A stretch of DNA of 64,000 nucleotides from NCBI GenBank assembly GCA_008009225.1, contig CM017765.1:34428452-34492451 (forward strand), written 5' to 3'. The stretch comes from Acer yangbiense (Eukaryota > Streptophyta > Magnoliopsida > Sapindales > Sapindaceae). The notes beneath the pieces were generated by a model. The model made no database searches. It had not been told where the DNA came from and saw only the letters and a program-made list of their open reading frames with translations. Every line of letters starts with the position of its first letter. Position 1 is the stretch's first letter. Position numbers and translations under genes: made by a program. Below are positions 1-11,400 of this stretch, one piece after another.

Positions 1-664
1 GGTGGCCAGGCCACCGATCATAACCGCCGAATTGAACCCGAGAAGAACAGGGGAACAACAGCGGTTTCATTGGGCGGTTTCGTGACCGCCGATCCAACCG
101 TCGAATCAAACCCAAGAGATTAAATCGATTAGGTATGAACGGCGGTTTCGAACGGCGGTCGTGACTGCCGATCGTGACCACAGAATTGCTCCAGACACTT
201 CTGGATGCAAACGGCGGTTTCATTTGGCGGCCAGGCCGTCGATCATAACCGCCGATCACCAACAGAGGTGAAAACCAAAAAGAAGCTAAGGGCATTCTCC
301 GTGGGCGGTCTTCGCGTAAAACCAAGCACATAGAAGTGCACACGTGGACGTTTCCGAACACTATCGGGAAACGAATTACTAAGCATATATACACACAACA
401 AGATATAACAATCAAAGTGCTAGTGTGTAAAGTGACATGTGAAGAGAATGCACACAAGATCAAGTATGCTAAGTGTGTGTGTGCTAACTAAATCTCTTCA
501 AAGAAAACCAAGCACAAGAAATTTACCTTTGGCGTGCTTGTCCCTTGAGGTCTTGAAAGGGCCTTCGAGCATGAAGTTCAAACACCTAAACTACCCTTAC
601 ATTATCAACCCCAACATGTGGTTTATCCATGAAATAAGCCAATCAAGATATGGGAATCCTTACA
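1..664 (+). repeat. 3' part of a GC-rich LTR, cut by the window edge
   Basis: This stretch is homologous over most of its length to the right part of the LTR at 47436-49429. Both share GGCGGTTT/AACCGCC palindromic blocks, a 'CGGACGTTTCCGAACA' segment and the tail ending GGAATCCTTACA. The last shared base is 664, which fits a TG...CA LTR ending in CA. The next bases, AGGAG, belong to the LTR that follows, so this copy inserted into that LTR. The short ORF over 439-678 is not a gene. Confidence 0.8.
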
Positions 665-1107
665 AGGAGGGTGCCTGACAGTGTGCAGCGGGACAGGCGC
701 TGACACTGTCCCTCCCTAGACCGGATTTTGATAACGACCTTCCACTGCTGCAAGGACCCCATCTGACCAATTAAAACCTCTGAAAACACCACATGTTCGC
801 CATATCAACCCTACAGAAACGCCTATATAGACCTAAGGCCTAGGTGGAACGATCAAGGCCCTCCAAGGCGTGTGACCACCATGGCCCTACTCAAAAGTAG
901 AGGCTAGGATCAGCCCCGCCAATTTCGCCCTGGGGACTAAGGCTCCCACCTACCAAAACCAAGCCCCCAACGAAGGAAGAGCCCGGTGGCACGATCTTAA
1001 CCCTCGATTCTGTACTGTCGCGATTGTTGGCAAGAGGGAACGGTGGAGATGAAATCAGGGATTCCCACCTAAATGAGCTACTCCCACCTATCTCCCTACC
1101 AAGGACA

Positions 1108-1116
1108 CTATAAATA
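1108..1116 (+). promoter_or_regulatory. LTR TATA box
   Basis: CTATAAATA sits in the same place relative to the downstream minisatellite as the minus-strand boxes at 3051-3060 and 8880-8888 in the related LTRs. This is the expected position of the retrotransposon core promoter. Confidence 0.6.
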
Positions 1117-1162
1117 CCCCTACATTCCAAGAATAAAGGGTTGGCACTTGAAAACCGAGACT

Positions 1163-1440
1163 TCTACTTGGCTACTACCACGCCCAAATCAAGCTCCTAT
1201 ATGTGATCTACTTGGCTACTACCCCGTCTAAATTGAGCTCCTATGAGACCATCCTACTTGGCTACTACCTCGCTTAACTCAATCTCCTATATGTGATCTA
1301 CTTAGCTACTACCCCGCCTAAATCGAGCTCCTATGAGACCATCCTACTTTGCTACTACCTCGCCTAACCCAATCTCCTATGTGTGATCTACTTGGCTACT
1401 ACCCCGCCTAATTCAAGCTCCATTACGTTATTTCACCTAG
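1163..1440 (+). repeat. Minisatellite inside the LTR
   Basis: Repeated units carry CTACTTGGCTACTACC followed by CGCC-TAAAT and GAGCTCCTATATGTGAT or GAGCTCCTATGAGACCAT. About six units of roughly 50-60 bp lie just downstream of the LTR TATA box. The reverse complement of the same motif is repeated at about 2750-3000 and 8600-8850. Confidence 0.75.
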
Positions 1441-2332
1441 CGACGAGTTACTCTTAGTTCCAACTCCCACACATGATAATGTACTTAGCAGTCATGCTCT
1501 TCCCCTTTGTTGTAATAGCTCGCCGTAGCAGGCGGAGCGATTTGTAATGCATCCTATCACTAAATAATAAAAAGCCTCCTCATTTACTGTAGCAAGCTAC
1601 CCCGGTCACACTCCCCATATAGCATAAATATACTATCTCAACCTCATTCCCCCTAGCAGGATGGATCCTATTGCACCTGTATCGGTCCATGGCAACCGGA
1701 TCAAGGGTCTCGTCAGGTATCAACCTCGGGAGGTGAGGAGCCACCCCCTACCCGGTCCGGACCAGCCGTGGCACACCTGTACGTCGCGGTCCAGGTTATC
1801 CCGGGAAAATCCCGATGGATTTTTCAGGATAACAAGAGTTATACAAACAAGATAGTTATCTAGTGAAGAATAACTTTTATTAATATTTATGAATTTTTTT
1901 TTTATGAAATTCAATTAAATTCAATGAATTTTGATTTATTTTTGTTATCCTGAAAAATCCGTCGGGAGTTTCCCGGGATAATGTAGACCGTGGCGTACTG
2001 GTGCACCGTGGTTGGCCCGGACCGAGTAGAGCGTGGCTCCCCTCCTCCCGGAAGGAGTTATCGGGGGGGGGAAGCTCTTGGTAAGGTTACCAGGGACCGA
2101 TACCAGGCTCTTAGAACGGTCTTGCAAGGAGAGGTAAGGTTGAGACGTGGTTCTTCAGGGGACGTGATAGGGAGTAGGACTTGCTACAATAAAGGGAATG
2201 ACTCTTTATTATTTCAACAAGTTATGTACATCAAGGGCTACCTCTCAGGTCAGAGAGCCCACCATTATAAAGAAGGAAAATAGATATGAGGGAAACTATG
2301 GCGAGGTTGTGCCACGAGGGACGGATACTCAT

Positions 2333-3192
2333 TGTTATCCTAAAAAATCCATTGGGGTTTTCCCGGGATAACCTGGATCGCGGTGTACGGGGTGCACCGC
2401 AGCTGGACCGGACCGGACCGAACCGGGTAGGAAGGATCCCCCTTTTTCCGATGCAAGGGGGGTCGAGGGGACACCTGGGCCCGGCTACCAGGGACCGGTA
2501 CTATATAGTAGGACTGATCCTACACGGTAGAACAGAGGTTGAGGTAGCGTGTTATTTTATGTGGTGCGATTGGTATATCTTTGGAGGGGTATAAAGATGG
2601 GCTTATTATTGCTTAATAATGGAGTACATCACACGTCAATTCACATACAGCAACCGGCTATTACAAAGGACTTACTAGCGGGATGGGGATACAATAGGTG
2701 AGAGTTCAACCTAGGTAGGGAAATGACGCGATAGGTTGCACATGGGAGCTCTGTCTAGGTGAGATAGTAGCCAAGTAGAACACACACATATGAGCTTTGA
2801 CTAGGCGGGGTAGTAGCCCAGTAGAACACACACATATAGGAGCTTGGACTAGGCGGGGTAGTAGCCAAGTAGAACACACACATAGGAGCTTTGACTAGGC
2901 GGGGTAGTAGCCAAGTAGAACGCAAACATATGAGCTTTGACTAAGTGGGGTAGTAGCCAAGTAGAACACATACACATATGAGCTTTTACTAGGCCAAGTA
3001 GGAATGTTTTTGTTTTCAAGGGCCAACCCCTTCTTCTGTGGGATGTAGGGGTATTTATAGTGTCTCTGGTAGGGGGTAGGTGGAGGTCATCTGTTTAGGT
3101 GGGAATCCCCGATTAAACCTCCACCGTTCCCTCCTATTCACACCGGTAATCATAAGGAATCAAGGATCAGGATTGTGCCCCCCTGGCTTTGT
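2333..3192 (-). repeat. Truncated 3' LTR of the Tat element
   Basis: This aligns to 8200-9018 of the 5' LTR, beginning TGTTATCCTAAAAAATCC and stopping after the shared CTGGCTTT. The part equivalent to 9019-10065 (the U3 side for a minus-strand element) is missing. A minus-strand TATA box (3051-3060) and a CAAGTAGAACACACACATA minisatellite (about 2750-3000) remain. Confidence 0.85.
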
Positions 3193-3436
3193 GATCGGTT
3201 CATTTCTATACATGTTTTAGGCCCCGAATTCCTATTATTTATGCTTTGTTCTCAAGTAAATTAGGTTGTTTAATGTGTTTGTTGAGCATGTGTAGGTCCA
3301 TTCCATTCTAGTGGTGTTAAATCTTATTTTGGAAGAAAAAGAATCAAAAGATGGAGAAAAGGAGCAAATTGGAAGAAACAATGAAAAGATGATTTTCGGT
3401 CTACAGGGTGGACCTCGGTAGTTTTAGCAATATTTG
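3193..3436. other. Filler sequence at the deletion junction
   Basis: This 244-bp stretch matches neither the 5' LTR at the corresponding place nor a gypsy coding domain. Its reverse complement resembles the tail of some other plant LTR (…GGCCTAAAACATGTATAG…), but I cannot assign it. It sits exactly where integrase, the polypurine tract and the start of the 3' LTR should be. It is either a nested fragment or filler from a repair event. Confidence 0.5.
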
Positions 3437-3442
3437 ACCGGC

Positions 3443-4420
3443 TTAGAAGCTGCAGCTGGACTCCCCTAGGGGGTTTTGTCCTCCTCCTGTTACGATCTTG
3501 GCGAGGACACCTGCTCGATGGTTAGCCCCTCTAGGTATCTGTTCAATCTTGATCATTTGGAATGCCTTGATCGCTTGTTGTACTTTCTCTAAGTAGGTAG
3601 ACATATTGTCGCCCTTAACTTGGTAAGACCCGACCACTTATTTCATGATCAACTGTGAATCGCTCTTGATGGCGAGGAACTGGGCTCCCAATTCTCGGGC
3701 GACAGTCAAACCAGCGAGGAGTGCTTCATACTCTGCTTTATTGTTTATAGCTCTGAATTCAAACCTTATGCAGTGAGACGTCTCGACCCCCTCCGGATCA
3801 ACCAGCACAACACCTGCCCCACAACCATGCTGGTTGGAGGCTCCATCGACGAATAATGTCCAAATGCATGCCGAAGGGGGCCACTCCTCCCCGGGAACCG
3901 GGATGTTATTGTCTGTCGGGGCAATGGGCTCTTTCTCATGGGGGAAGCCAAGGTTCCCGCTGAACTCCGCTACGAAGTCTGCCAGTGCTTGTCCTTTGAT
4001 TGCGACACGGGGCTTGAAGGTAATGTCATATTGGGTCAGCTCGAGGGCCCACAAAACTAGCCTGCCTGATACATCAGGTCGCTGCATAAACTGTCGGAGG
4101 GGGAGGTTCGTAAGTACCGTCACTGAGTGGGCTTGGAAGTAGGGGCGTAACTTGCGCACCGCGACGACCAAGGCGAAAGCCAGTTTCTCCATCTGGTTGT
4201 AATTCTTCTCGGCCTTGCTGAGGGAACGGCTCACATAGTATATGGGTCTTTGGATCCCTCCCTCACATTCCTTTACAAGGGCCGCGCTAGTCGTTGTGCT
4301 TGATACGGCAAGGTAGAGCTGTAAAATATCACCCGGTAGTGGCTTAACTAGTAGCGGGGGGTTGGGAAAGTAACTCTGGAGCTCCCTAAAGGCGCGTTCG
4401 CTCTCCTCATCCCAGTTCAT
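3443..4420 (-). pseudogene. Gypsy tandem RNase H domains (RT-linked plus archaeal-like)
   Basis: The first part of the 4420-3638 frame is the Ty3-type RNase H linked to RT, with IYYVSRSLSKAEKNYNQMEK and TDLPL-like TNLPLRQFMQRPD. After a linker with ALADFVAEF, a second RNase H begins at WTLFVDGASNQHGCGAGVVL and continues through NNKAEYEALLAGL and SDSQLIMK. A TGA then interrupts it, and the frame resumes at 3637 (VVGSYQVKGDNM…IPRGANHRAGVLAKI). Two RNase H domains are a known mark of Tat-lineage gypsy elements. In that lineage integrase normally follows; here the sequence ends instead. Confidence 0.85.
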
Positions 4421-4441
4421 CCCTCTCCCCTTTTTAATAAC

Positions 4442-5204
4442 TTAGAAGAACGGGACGCATCTGTTGGTGGACCACGATATGAACTTGTTGAGGGCAGCGA
4501 GTCGGCCAGTTAGTCCTTGCACCTGCTTGAGAGTAGTGGGGGACCTAAGTTCAAAGATTGCTTTGATCTTTTCGGGGTTCGCTTCGATCCCCCTTTCATG
4601 GACCATGAAGCCCAAAAATTTTCGACCGACACTCCGAACGCACACTTGTCCGGATTCAGCGGTATTTGTTTCTATCGGAGCACTTCGAAAGTCTCCCTGA
4701 GGTGGTCGGGGTGCTGCTCTACCTGCTGTGACTTGGTTATCATGTCATCCACATAGACCTCCATGGTGCGACCAACCTGCTCCTTGAATAGCTGGTTGAC
4801 CAGCCTCTGATAGGTGGCTCCGGTGTTTTTGAGCCCAAAAGGCATCATTTTGTAGCAGTACAAACCTTGGTTTGTGATGAAGCTAGTCTTCTCTTGGTCT
4901 GAGGGGTGCATGGTGATCTGATTATAATCGGAGAAGGCGTCCATGAAACTCAGGGTCTTGTTGCCCGCAGTCAAGTCAACAAGCTGATCAATCTTGAGGA
5001 GGGGGAAACAATCCTTTGGGCAGGCGCGGTTTAGATCAGTGTAGTCTACACACATTCGCCACTTCCCATTGGTCTTCAGGACCATAACCACGTTAGCTAT
5101 CCACTCAGGGTACCGCGCCTCTCTGATGAAGTACCGCTACAGAGGAGCTTGTCCACTTCTTCTTATACCGCTACGTTTCTGTTTGGGTTGAAATACCTCT
5201 TCTT
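4442..5204 (-). pseudogene. Gypsy reverse transcriptase (broken)
   Basis: The 5091-4672 frame holds the RT core: WRMCVDYTDLNRACPKD, then LSFMDAFSDYNQITM, then MPFGLKNTGATYQRLVN, then the catalytic YVDDM. The thumb region continues in a different frame at 4645-4442 (GFMVHERGIEANPEKIKAI), so there is a frameshift near 4660. Stops also separate it from the protease frame ending at 5205. The polymerase copies the element RNA in virus-like particles; this copy cannot encode it intact. Confidence 0.85.
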
Positions 5205-6527
5205 CTACTTCACTGGTTTGAAGGTAGGATCCACATTGAGTCGATATGCTGCAAGGTTAGGGGGGATGCCGGGCATCTCCTCATAGGACCAGACGAATAC
5301 ATCGTTGTAGCCCCGGAGCACTTTCTGTAGCACAGCCTTGTGTTCTAGGGACAAGGTGGATCCTATATTCACTGTCTTATGAGGGTTTTCTTCCCTTACC
5401 ACAACCTCTTCCAATTCTTCAGCCGGCCCTCCTCTCTCTTCCTCCGGCATCTCTTCCTCGAATGTATCCTCTTCAACATCCAGCTGCCCCGTCACGCTTC
5501 CCAGGTGCTCTTCTCCTGTGCTATGTAGCTCTGCGCTAAACATGTAGCTTGCTTCTTGCGGGATGCCTTTCGCGCTCGATTCCCCCTGATATTTTTCTGT
5601 TGTGATCTGGGAGCACTGTTTGATTAGCGTAGAGGGGTTTGATGATACAACATAGCATCTCCGGGCCATCTGTTGGTCCCCTCTCAGGATTCCAACCTCT
5701 TCTCCCACCCAAAATTTCAAGACGTTGTGGTACATTGATAGGACTCCCCTAATCTTCGAGAGGAAGGGTCGTCTTAGAATCATGTTGTAGGCGCTTGGAA
5801 TGTCCACTACCACGAAATCGATCATGTTGTTAACCTGTCGAGGCGCTTCTCCTATAGCTACCGGGAGTATTATGGAACCGGCTGGCATTAACGAGTCCCC
5901 AGTGAAACCATAGAGGGGGGTTATGCAACTATAAAAGCACGGTCGGCGGAGTTGGCATCGATCCAGTGTCTCTTTGAAGATGATGTCTACGCTACTCCCA
6001 GTGTCAATCATGACCCGGGCTACCCGGTTATTTGCCACCTGAATGGTGACCACCATTGGATCATCATGGGGCTGGACCGTGTTGTAGGCGTCGTCCTCAA
6101 TGAATATGATTTGAGCAGAGCTGGGGTGAGGCGAAGCATCCCTGCTAACTCTCAGCACCTGGCCCCCTATATCGTGTCGTGGAATCTTCCTGGCGTGGTT
6201 CTTTCTGGAGTTGTTGGAGGTACCAGCGAGGGTGGGGCCTCCACTGATAGTGTTGATGATCTGGATTTGCTCCATCAGGTCTCTTCCTTGGTCTTTTCTC
6301 CGTTCTTCTGGCTCCTTCATCTCTCTCTGAACCTGCTTCCCCGTCTCAATCCCATCCCTTACTTGTTGGAGGAATTCCACCAGCAGACCACCTCTCACTA
6401 AGTTCTCGATTTGGTTACGCAAGCTGTAGCACTCCGAAGTGTTGTGTCCTATGTCTCGGTGGAAGTCACAGTATTTATATTTGTTCCTCCTATATGCTGG
6501 GAGCTTCATGGGGTCGGGCTTCCTCAA
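5205..6527 (-). pseudogene. Gypsy gag C-terminus and aspartic protease
   Basis: This is a 440-residue open stretch. Residues 20-34 carry the Tat-style CDFHRDIGHNTSEC knuckle with its CYSLRNQIE extension. The retropepsin catalytic motif DTGSS is at about residues 175-179, followed by IILPVAIGEAPRQV and a DIPSAYNMILRRPFL motif (the usual form has LGRPFL). The tail, VFVWSYEEMPGI, is the region just before RT. The frame is closed at 5205 by a stop, and the gag part upstream is in other frames. Confidence 0.85.
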
Positions 6528-6959
6528 GAGCCCATTGTCCCGAATTGCTAGGTAGATTGTTTCTCTCGGGGCATTGAGCGGGGTATAGTTGGTGTATTCT
6601 TCTTCTTCTGATTAGGCGATTCCAGCGACCTCTCTTACAGGCGATGGCGTCATTCGATTCTTCCTTGGTGGGGATATTCTCCTGAAGAGAGGGTGGGGGG
6701 GGCGGGGCCTGCTATGGGGTAGCGGAGGCAAACGGTAGGTGGACCGGTTTGGAGGATTATTTCTGAACTTGGAAACCGGCTCCTTCTCCTTTCTTTGGTT
6801 ACTGGCGTCCCATTTTTATCGTTTGCTGGAGCGTGACTCGTCATGCTCTATCTTGATGCGGTACTGCTCGTCTAGCTGCACTTGCTCCAGAGCCCGACTG
6901 TATGCCTCTTGATAAGTTTCAGGCTTATCTTTGCTGAAGGAACGCCATAATTTCCCCAC

Positions 6960-8005
6960 TCAGAGATTTTTCCTGAAGTTGGTGAGAGTTTCCTTCTCGG
7001 CGAACACCCCCATTTGAATGACTTCCTTGTGGAAGCGCTCCACATAGGATTTGAGCTTCTCCCCACGCTCCTGGACTATGTATTGTAGCAGGATAGGGTC
7101 TTTAGGAGGTGGCTTGACACCCTGGAACTGAGCACAGAAGTCCCTTGATAGCTTAGTGAATGAGTTGACACTGCCCGCGGGGAGCTTTCTGAACCATGTC
7201 TTGGTAAAATCCGTTGGGGTGCAGGGGAACATTCGGCACATGGCCTTCCGGGAGGCATTCTGCACCTCCATCTGCTGCACGAAAGATTCTAGGTGGCTTA
7301 AGGGATCTTCCACGCCTGAGTATACTTTTTCAGGCATTTTGAACTTCGGTGGAAGGGTAGCATGTCGAACTTCCCTTGATAATGGGGCGTTCATCTCCCC
7401 GAGGGGGTCCTTCTTCATCCCCTTGTACTTGACCTTGTCTTTCTCCAGCTCCGCTAGGCGCTTTGCCATCTTATTCATCTGCTATTCCATGCGGTCTCGA
7501 CCTCTTTCCCTTGATTGGGCTTCAGCTCCCTCCTCCCTGGCTTCAGTCCCGGAGGCGACTGATGCTCTATGACAGGCCTCCTTGCCTCGCCTCGCCTGGG
7601 TGGGCTCCAGTTCCTGCTACGGTTATGTGTAGCTTCGATCGTGCTCCCGGTGCCAGATATCTCATTTGCTCCCGTCTTTGCGGGGTGAGCTGGGCTGCCT
7701 ATAGGAGGCGGTGAGGTTCGAGGAGCGCCTATTTTCGATCGGGCTCTCCGTGGTGTTGGTGCTACCACTCGTGGCATAGTCCCGGTGGGCCTCAACCGAT
7801 CGAAGATAGCTTTACCGGGACCCAATCTGTCAAAAACACGGGCCCGGTTGCTAGGTCCTGCCTCGCCATGATGCGAGCCCAGCAGCTCTTGTCGCAGTCC
7901 CTCTAGGAAATTGGTGACGTGGCGGTTGAAGGCACTCTGTGGATGCGGTCCGGGAGAAGGAAGAGCTTCGACCGCGACAGCATTGGCTTGGACGTGCCCC
8001 TCCAC
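6960..8005 (-). pseudogene. Gypsy gag (frameshifted)
   Basis: Two overlapping frames make up gag. 8005-7475 is a proline- and arginine-rich N-terminal region. 7478-6960 holds the retrotransposon gag domain (LPPKFKMPEKVYSGVEDPLSHLESF … TWFRKLPAGSVNSFTKL). The first frame's stop overlaps the second frame's ATG at 7475-7478, which marks a frameshift. Gag-like sequence continues past 6960 in broken frames (LEQVQLDEQYRIKIE near 6860) to join the protease ORF. Start choice is unimportant because the gene is dead. Confidence 0.75.
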
Positions 8006-8178
8006 CCGCGGTAGCTGGCCTTGAGTTGGGGTTCTTTCGGAGGATTCAGCTCAGTGGGTTGCAAGGTAGGAGCGAGGCCCAGATGGGTCGGCCTGATTCG
8101 TGGATGATCTCAACCTCATGTTTGCTAGAATGACTAGAATGCTTTTGATGGTAAGAGAAAGACACACTGCGTGTGAGT

Positions 8179-8196
8179 TTCCCACAGACGGTGCCA
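8179..8196 (-). promoter_or_regulatory. Primer-binding site of the Tat element
   Basis: On the minus strand, TGGCACCGTCTGTGGGAA follows the 5' LTR end (8200) after a 3-nt spacer. It resembles the TGGCRCCGT start of sites used by many plant gypsy elements that prime with the 3' end of a tRNA; the exact tRNA is not certain. Confidence 0.6.
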
Positions 8197-8199
8197 AAC

Positions 8200-10065
8200 T
8201 GTTATCCTAAAAAATTCATCGGGGTTTTATCGGGATAACCTGGACTGCGGTGTACCGGGTGCACCGCAGCTGGACCGGACCGGACCGGGTAGGATGGATC
8301 CCCCCTTTTTCCGATGCAAGGGGGGTTGAGGGGACACCTGGGCCCGGTTACCAGGGACAGATACTATGCAGTAGGACCGGTCCTACACGGTGGAACAGAG
8401 GTTGAGGTAGCGTGTTATTTTATGTGGTGCGATTGGTATATCTTTGGAGGGGTATAAAGATGGGCCTATTATTGCTTAATAATGGAGTATATCACACGTC
8501 AATTCACATACAGCATCCGGCTATTACAAAGGACTTACTAGCGGGATGGGGATATAACAGGTGAGAGTTTAACCTAGGTAAGGAAATGACTAGATAGGTT
8601 ACATATGGGAGCTCCGTCTAGGCGAGATAGTAGCCAAGTAGAACACACACATAGGAGCTTTGACTAGGCGGGGTAGTAGCCCAGTAGAACACACACACAT
8701 AGGAGCTTGGACTAGGCGGGGTAGTAGCCAAGTAGAACGCACACATATGAGCTTTGACTAGGCGGGGTAGTAGCCAAGTAGAACGCACACATAGGAGCTT
8801 TGACTAGGCGGGGTAGTAGCCAAGTAGAACACACACACATATTTCAACGGCCAACCCTTTCTTCTGTGGGATGTATGGGTATTTATAGTGTCTCTAGTAG
8901 GGGGTAGGTGAAGGTCATCTGTTTAGACGGGAATCCCCGGTTAAACCTCCACCGTTCCCTCCTATTCACACCGATAATCACAAGGAATCAAGGATCAGGA
9001 TTGCGCCCTCCTGGCTTTACCTTGGCGGGAGCATCAGTTTTGGTAGGTGGGGGCCCTAGTTTCCAGGGTGTAATTGGCGGGGCGGATCCCAGCCACTGAT
9101 TTAGGGTAGGATCGAGGTCAACACACGCCTTGGAGGGTTCCGATCGCTCCACTTAGGCCTCAGGTCCATATCAAAGCTTCTGTAGGGCTGAGGTGGTGAA
9201 AAGGTGGCGCTTCCACGAGTTTTGATTGGTCGCAAGGGGCCTTTGTGGTGATGGGAAGTCGTTGTCAAGGTTTTGGCCCGGCAGGGGACAGTGTTAGCGC
9301 CTGTCCCGCTGCACCCTGTCGGGCGCTTTCTTCCACCATTTCCTTCTTCATGCTTGCTACGTTTCTGTAAGTATTTTGCTGGGGAAACCAGCATCCTCTT
9401 GCATGTAAGGGATAGTTGACCTTCAATTAGGGCTGAGATGGAGCGTAATCCAACCGTTGATGTAGTGTGGCTAGTAGGCGATCCCAACCGTCGGCTGCTG
9501 TCTTTCCTCAATCGTGCTTACTGCTTCTCTTTAATGAAGCGACACTGGTGTTTTGCAGGTGTTCCCAGCACCTTCTTCATCCCATGCGAACTGGAGGCAA
9601 GGGCTGGCGTCAGCCCTTATGGAGCAGGAGGCGCTAGTGAGCTCACGGGGGTTCTTCTAGAGATGATTGCTCGATTCGTAGGAGGGTGCTATAGGGGATA
9701 AGGTAGTGACCTCTGTGGCGAGGCTGGCTACTGGAGCGGATCCGCTGCTAGAGGAAACGGTCCTTCTTATTGGATGACTGAGCGGGAGCCGAATCCAAGA
9801 TGGATCGTGGCTTTACAGGCGAGCTTCCCACTAGGTCAGGTACCCATTCTCCATAAGCACTCTTGTGGGAGGAAGGCCGTCGGGTCGAGCAATGCTTCAT
9901 CCTAGCGTGCCTGTGAGTAGGCGTGGTCAAAAGGGGGTCGGGCCCTTGCACCTAACAATAGGGTTGGAGTGACTAGGAGGGCCACCATGGCAGGCGATGA
10001 AGTGGTCTGGTCCTTCAATGGGAAAAGCTCTTCCTTGAATTAATTGCCTGAATTTCTGGTTAACA
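8200..10065 (-). repeat. Complete 5' LTR of the Tat element (1866 bp)
   Basis: It begins TGTTATCC at 8200 and ends GGTTAACA at 10065, with TGTTA/TAACA terminal inverted bases. It carries a minus-strand TATA box at 8880-8888 (CTATAAATA) and, downstream of it in the direction of transcription, a minisatellite at about 8620-8850. The ORFs inside it (for example 9101-9511) show no protein family features. Confidence 0.85.
8620..8850 (-). repeat. Minisatellite in the 5' LTR leader
   Basis: About five units of roughly 45 bp with the core ACTAGGCGGGGTAGTAGCC plus AAGTAGAACACACACATA and GGAGCTTTG. The same units occur at about 2750-3000 in the 3' LTR and once, degenerate, near 10130-10170 in the host solo LTR. 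Confidence 0.8.
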
Positions 10066-11109
10066 CTCATGATCCTTCTTGAGGCATGAGTAGGTTCGAC
10101 GGGATAGTAGTCAAGAAGGATAAACACATGGGAGCTTGAACTAGGCGGGGTAGTAGTCAAGTAGGTGTCTAGGTTTTTTTTTTTCTCTCCAACCCTTAGT
10201 TCTTGGAACATCGGGGTCTTTGGCAGATGGGTAGGTAAGAGATGTTCATTTAGGCGGGAATTCTTGGTTTTATCTCCAGCGTTCCCCTTACCAATTCTTG
10301 AGGTGGCAAGGGATCAAGGGTTAGGATTGAGCCACCAGGGCTTTTCCTTTGTTTGGGCCTTGGTTTGGGTAGGTGGGAACCCTAGTCCCTAGGCTAAAAT
10401 TTCAGGTGTTAATCCCAGCCTTCGCTTTTTGGTAGGACCGTGGTTGCCACATGCCTTTGAGGGCCATGATCGTCCCATATATGCCCTAGACTCATATGGG
10501 TGCTTCTGTAGGGCTGATATGGCGAGCAGGTGGCGTTTTCGGGGGTTTTAATTGGCCGGATGAGGTCTTTGCAGTGGGGAGGGGTCGCTATCAAATTCTG
10601 GCCTGGTGAGGGGACAATGTCAGCGCCTGTCCCGCTGCACACTGTTAGGCACCCCCTTTCACCATTTCCTTCTTTATGCTTGCTGGGCTTCTGTGAGCAT
10701 TCTGCTGAGGAAACACAGCATCCTTCTTCATATAAGAGATAGTTGACTTCCAACTAGGGCTGAAGTGAGAGGAGGATGGGCTGTTGATGTTGTGTGGTTC
10801 CCATATGATCCCGACCGTTGGCTGTCTATCCTTCCCCATTTGTGCTTCCTGCTTCGTATTAATGGGCTGGTGTTGGGATTTTACAGGTTGCTTCCAGTTT
10901 TTTCTTTCTTCCATGTGCCCTGGTGCGAGGGCTGGCGTCAGCCTTTGGAGGGGTTATTACCCGATTGTTCTGAGGAATTCCTCTTAAGAGGATCGTCCAC
11001 CACCCCCCTCCCATCTCCTGCTGTAAGAGCGGCTATATATGGCTTTACAGGCTCCGTGAGGTGTCTTTTGGTAGTGCCGTAAATGGAAGGTGGGCTAACT
11101 AGTGGACCG

Positions 11110-11400
11110 TTTCCTTCTGCTCACTAGGTGCTCTAGGAGGGGTCAGGTCTTTAATGGGCCGCGCTTGGGAGGCGGGCCTCTAGGGGACCATGCCCCTTCT
11201 CTCATTAGGTGCTCTAAGAAGGCCGGGTCCTTAGTGGACCGCGCTTGGGGAGGCGGGGTCCCTGGTGGACCAGGCCCCTCTTTCCATTAGGCACTCTACA
11301 GAGGCTGGGTCTTTAATGGACCGCGCTTAGGAGACGGGGTACACGCTGGTCATGCCCTTCTGCTCATTAGGCATTCTAAGGGGACCGTAGGGTTCCACTA
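11110..11400. repeat. About 81-bp tandem repeat in the solo LTR
   Basis: Three to four units share 'CATTAGGTGCTCTAAG', a GGTCTTTAATGG segment and a CCGCGCTTGGGAGGCGGG segment. The period is near 81 bp (anchors near 11117, 11198, 11278 and 11360). ORFs across it are repeat artefacts. Confidence 0.75.

Larger units (their letters stand above)
665..1834 (+). repeat. Tat-type gypsy LTR, plus orientation, 5' part interrupted
   Basis: Read in reverse complement, this matches the LTRs at 8200-10065 and 10071-11520. Shared pieces are the GTGCAGCGGGACAGGCGC block near 690, a CTATAAATA box, a minisatellite, and the terminal AATCC..TTTTTCAGGATAACA. It ends in CA at 1834 with no primer-binding site after it, so it is a 3' LTR or a solo LTR. 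Its upstream part lies beyond the LTR inserted at 664 and is outside the window. Confidence 0.8.
2333..10065 (-). mobile_element. Tat-type Ty3/gypsy retrotransposon, internally deleted
   Basis: The element runs right to left. A complete 5' LTR (8200-10065) is followed by a primer site, gag, protease, RT, RNase H, a second RNase H, and a truncated 3' LTR (2333-3192). The target duplication CTCAT is perfect at 2328-2332 and 10066-10070. No integrase is found: coding stops near 3437, a 244-bp stretch of other origin follows, then the 3' LTR starts partway through. The zinc-knuckle-like CDFHRDIGHNTSEC and the second, archaeal-like RNase H point to the Tat lineage. Frameshifts and stops make it non-functional, and visible LTR divergence says it is not young. 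Confidence 0.88.

Noticed and set aside
439..2594. Several 60-100-codon ORFs on both strands
   Set aside because: They lie in LTR sequence, overlap in opposite frames and show no domain or start context.
5952..6401. 149-codon plus-strand ORF
   Set aside because: Antisense to the gypsy protease frame.
9101..11290. Multiple ORFs of 60-136 codons
   Set aside because: All are within LTRs, and homologous LTRs do not keep the frames open.
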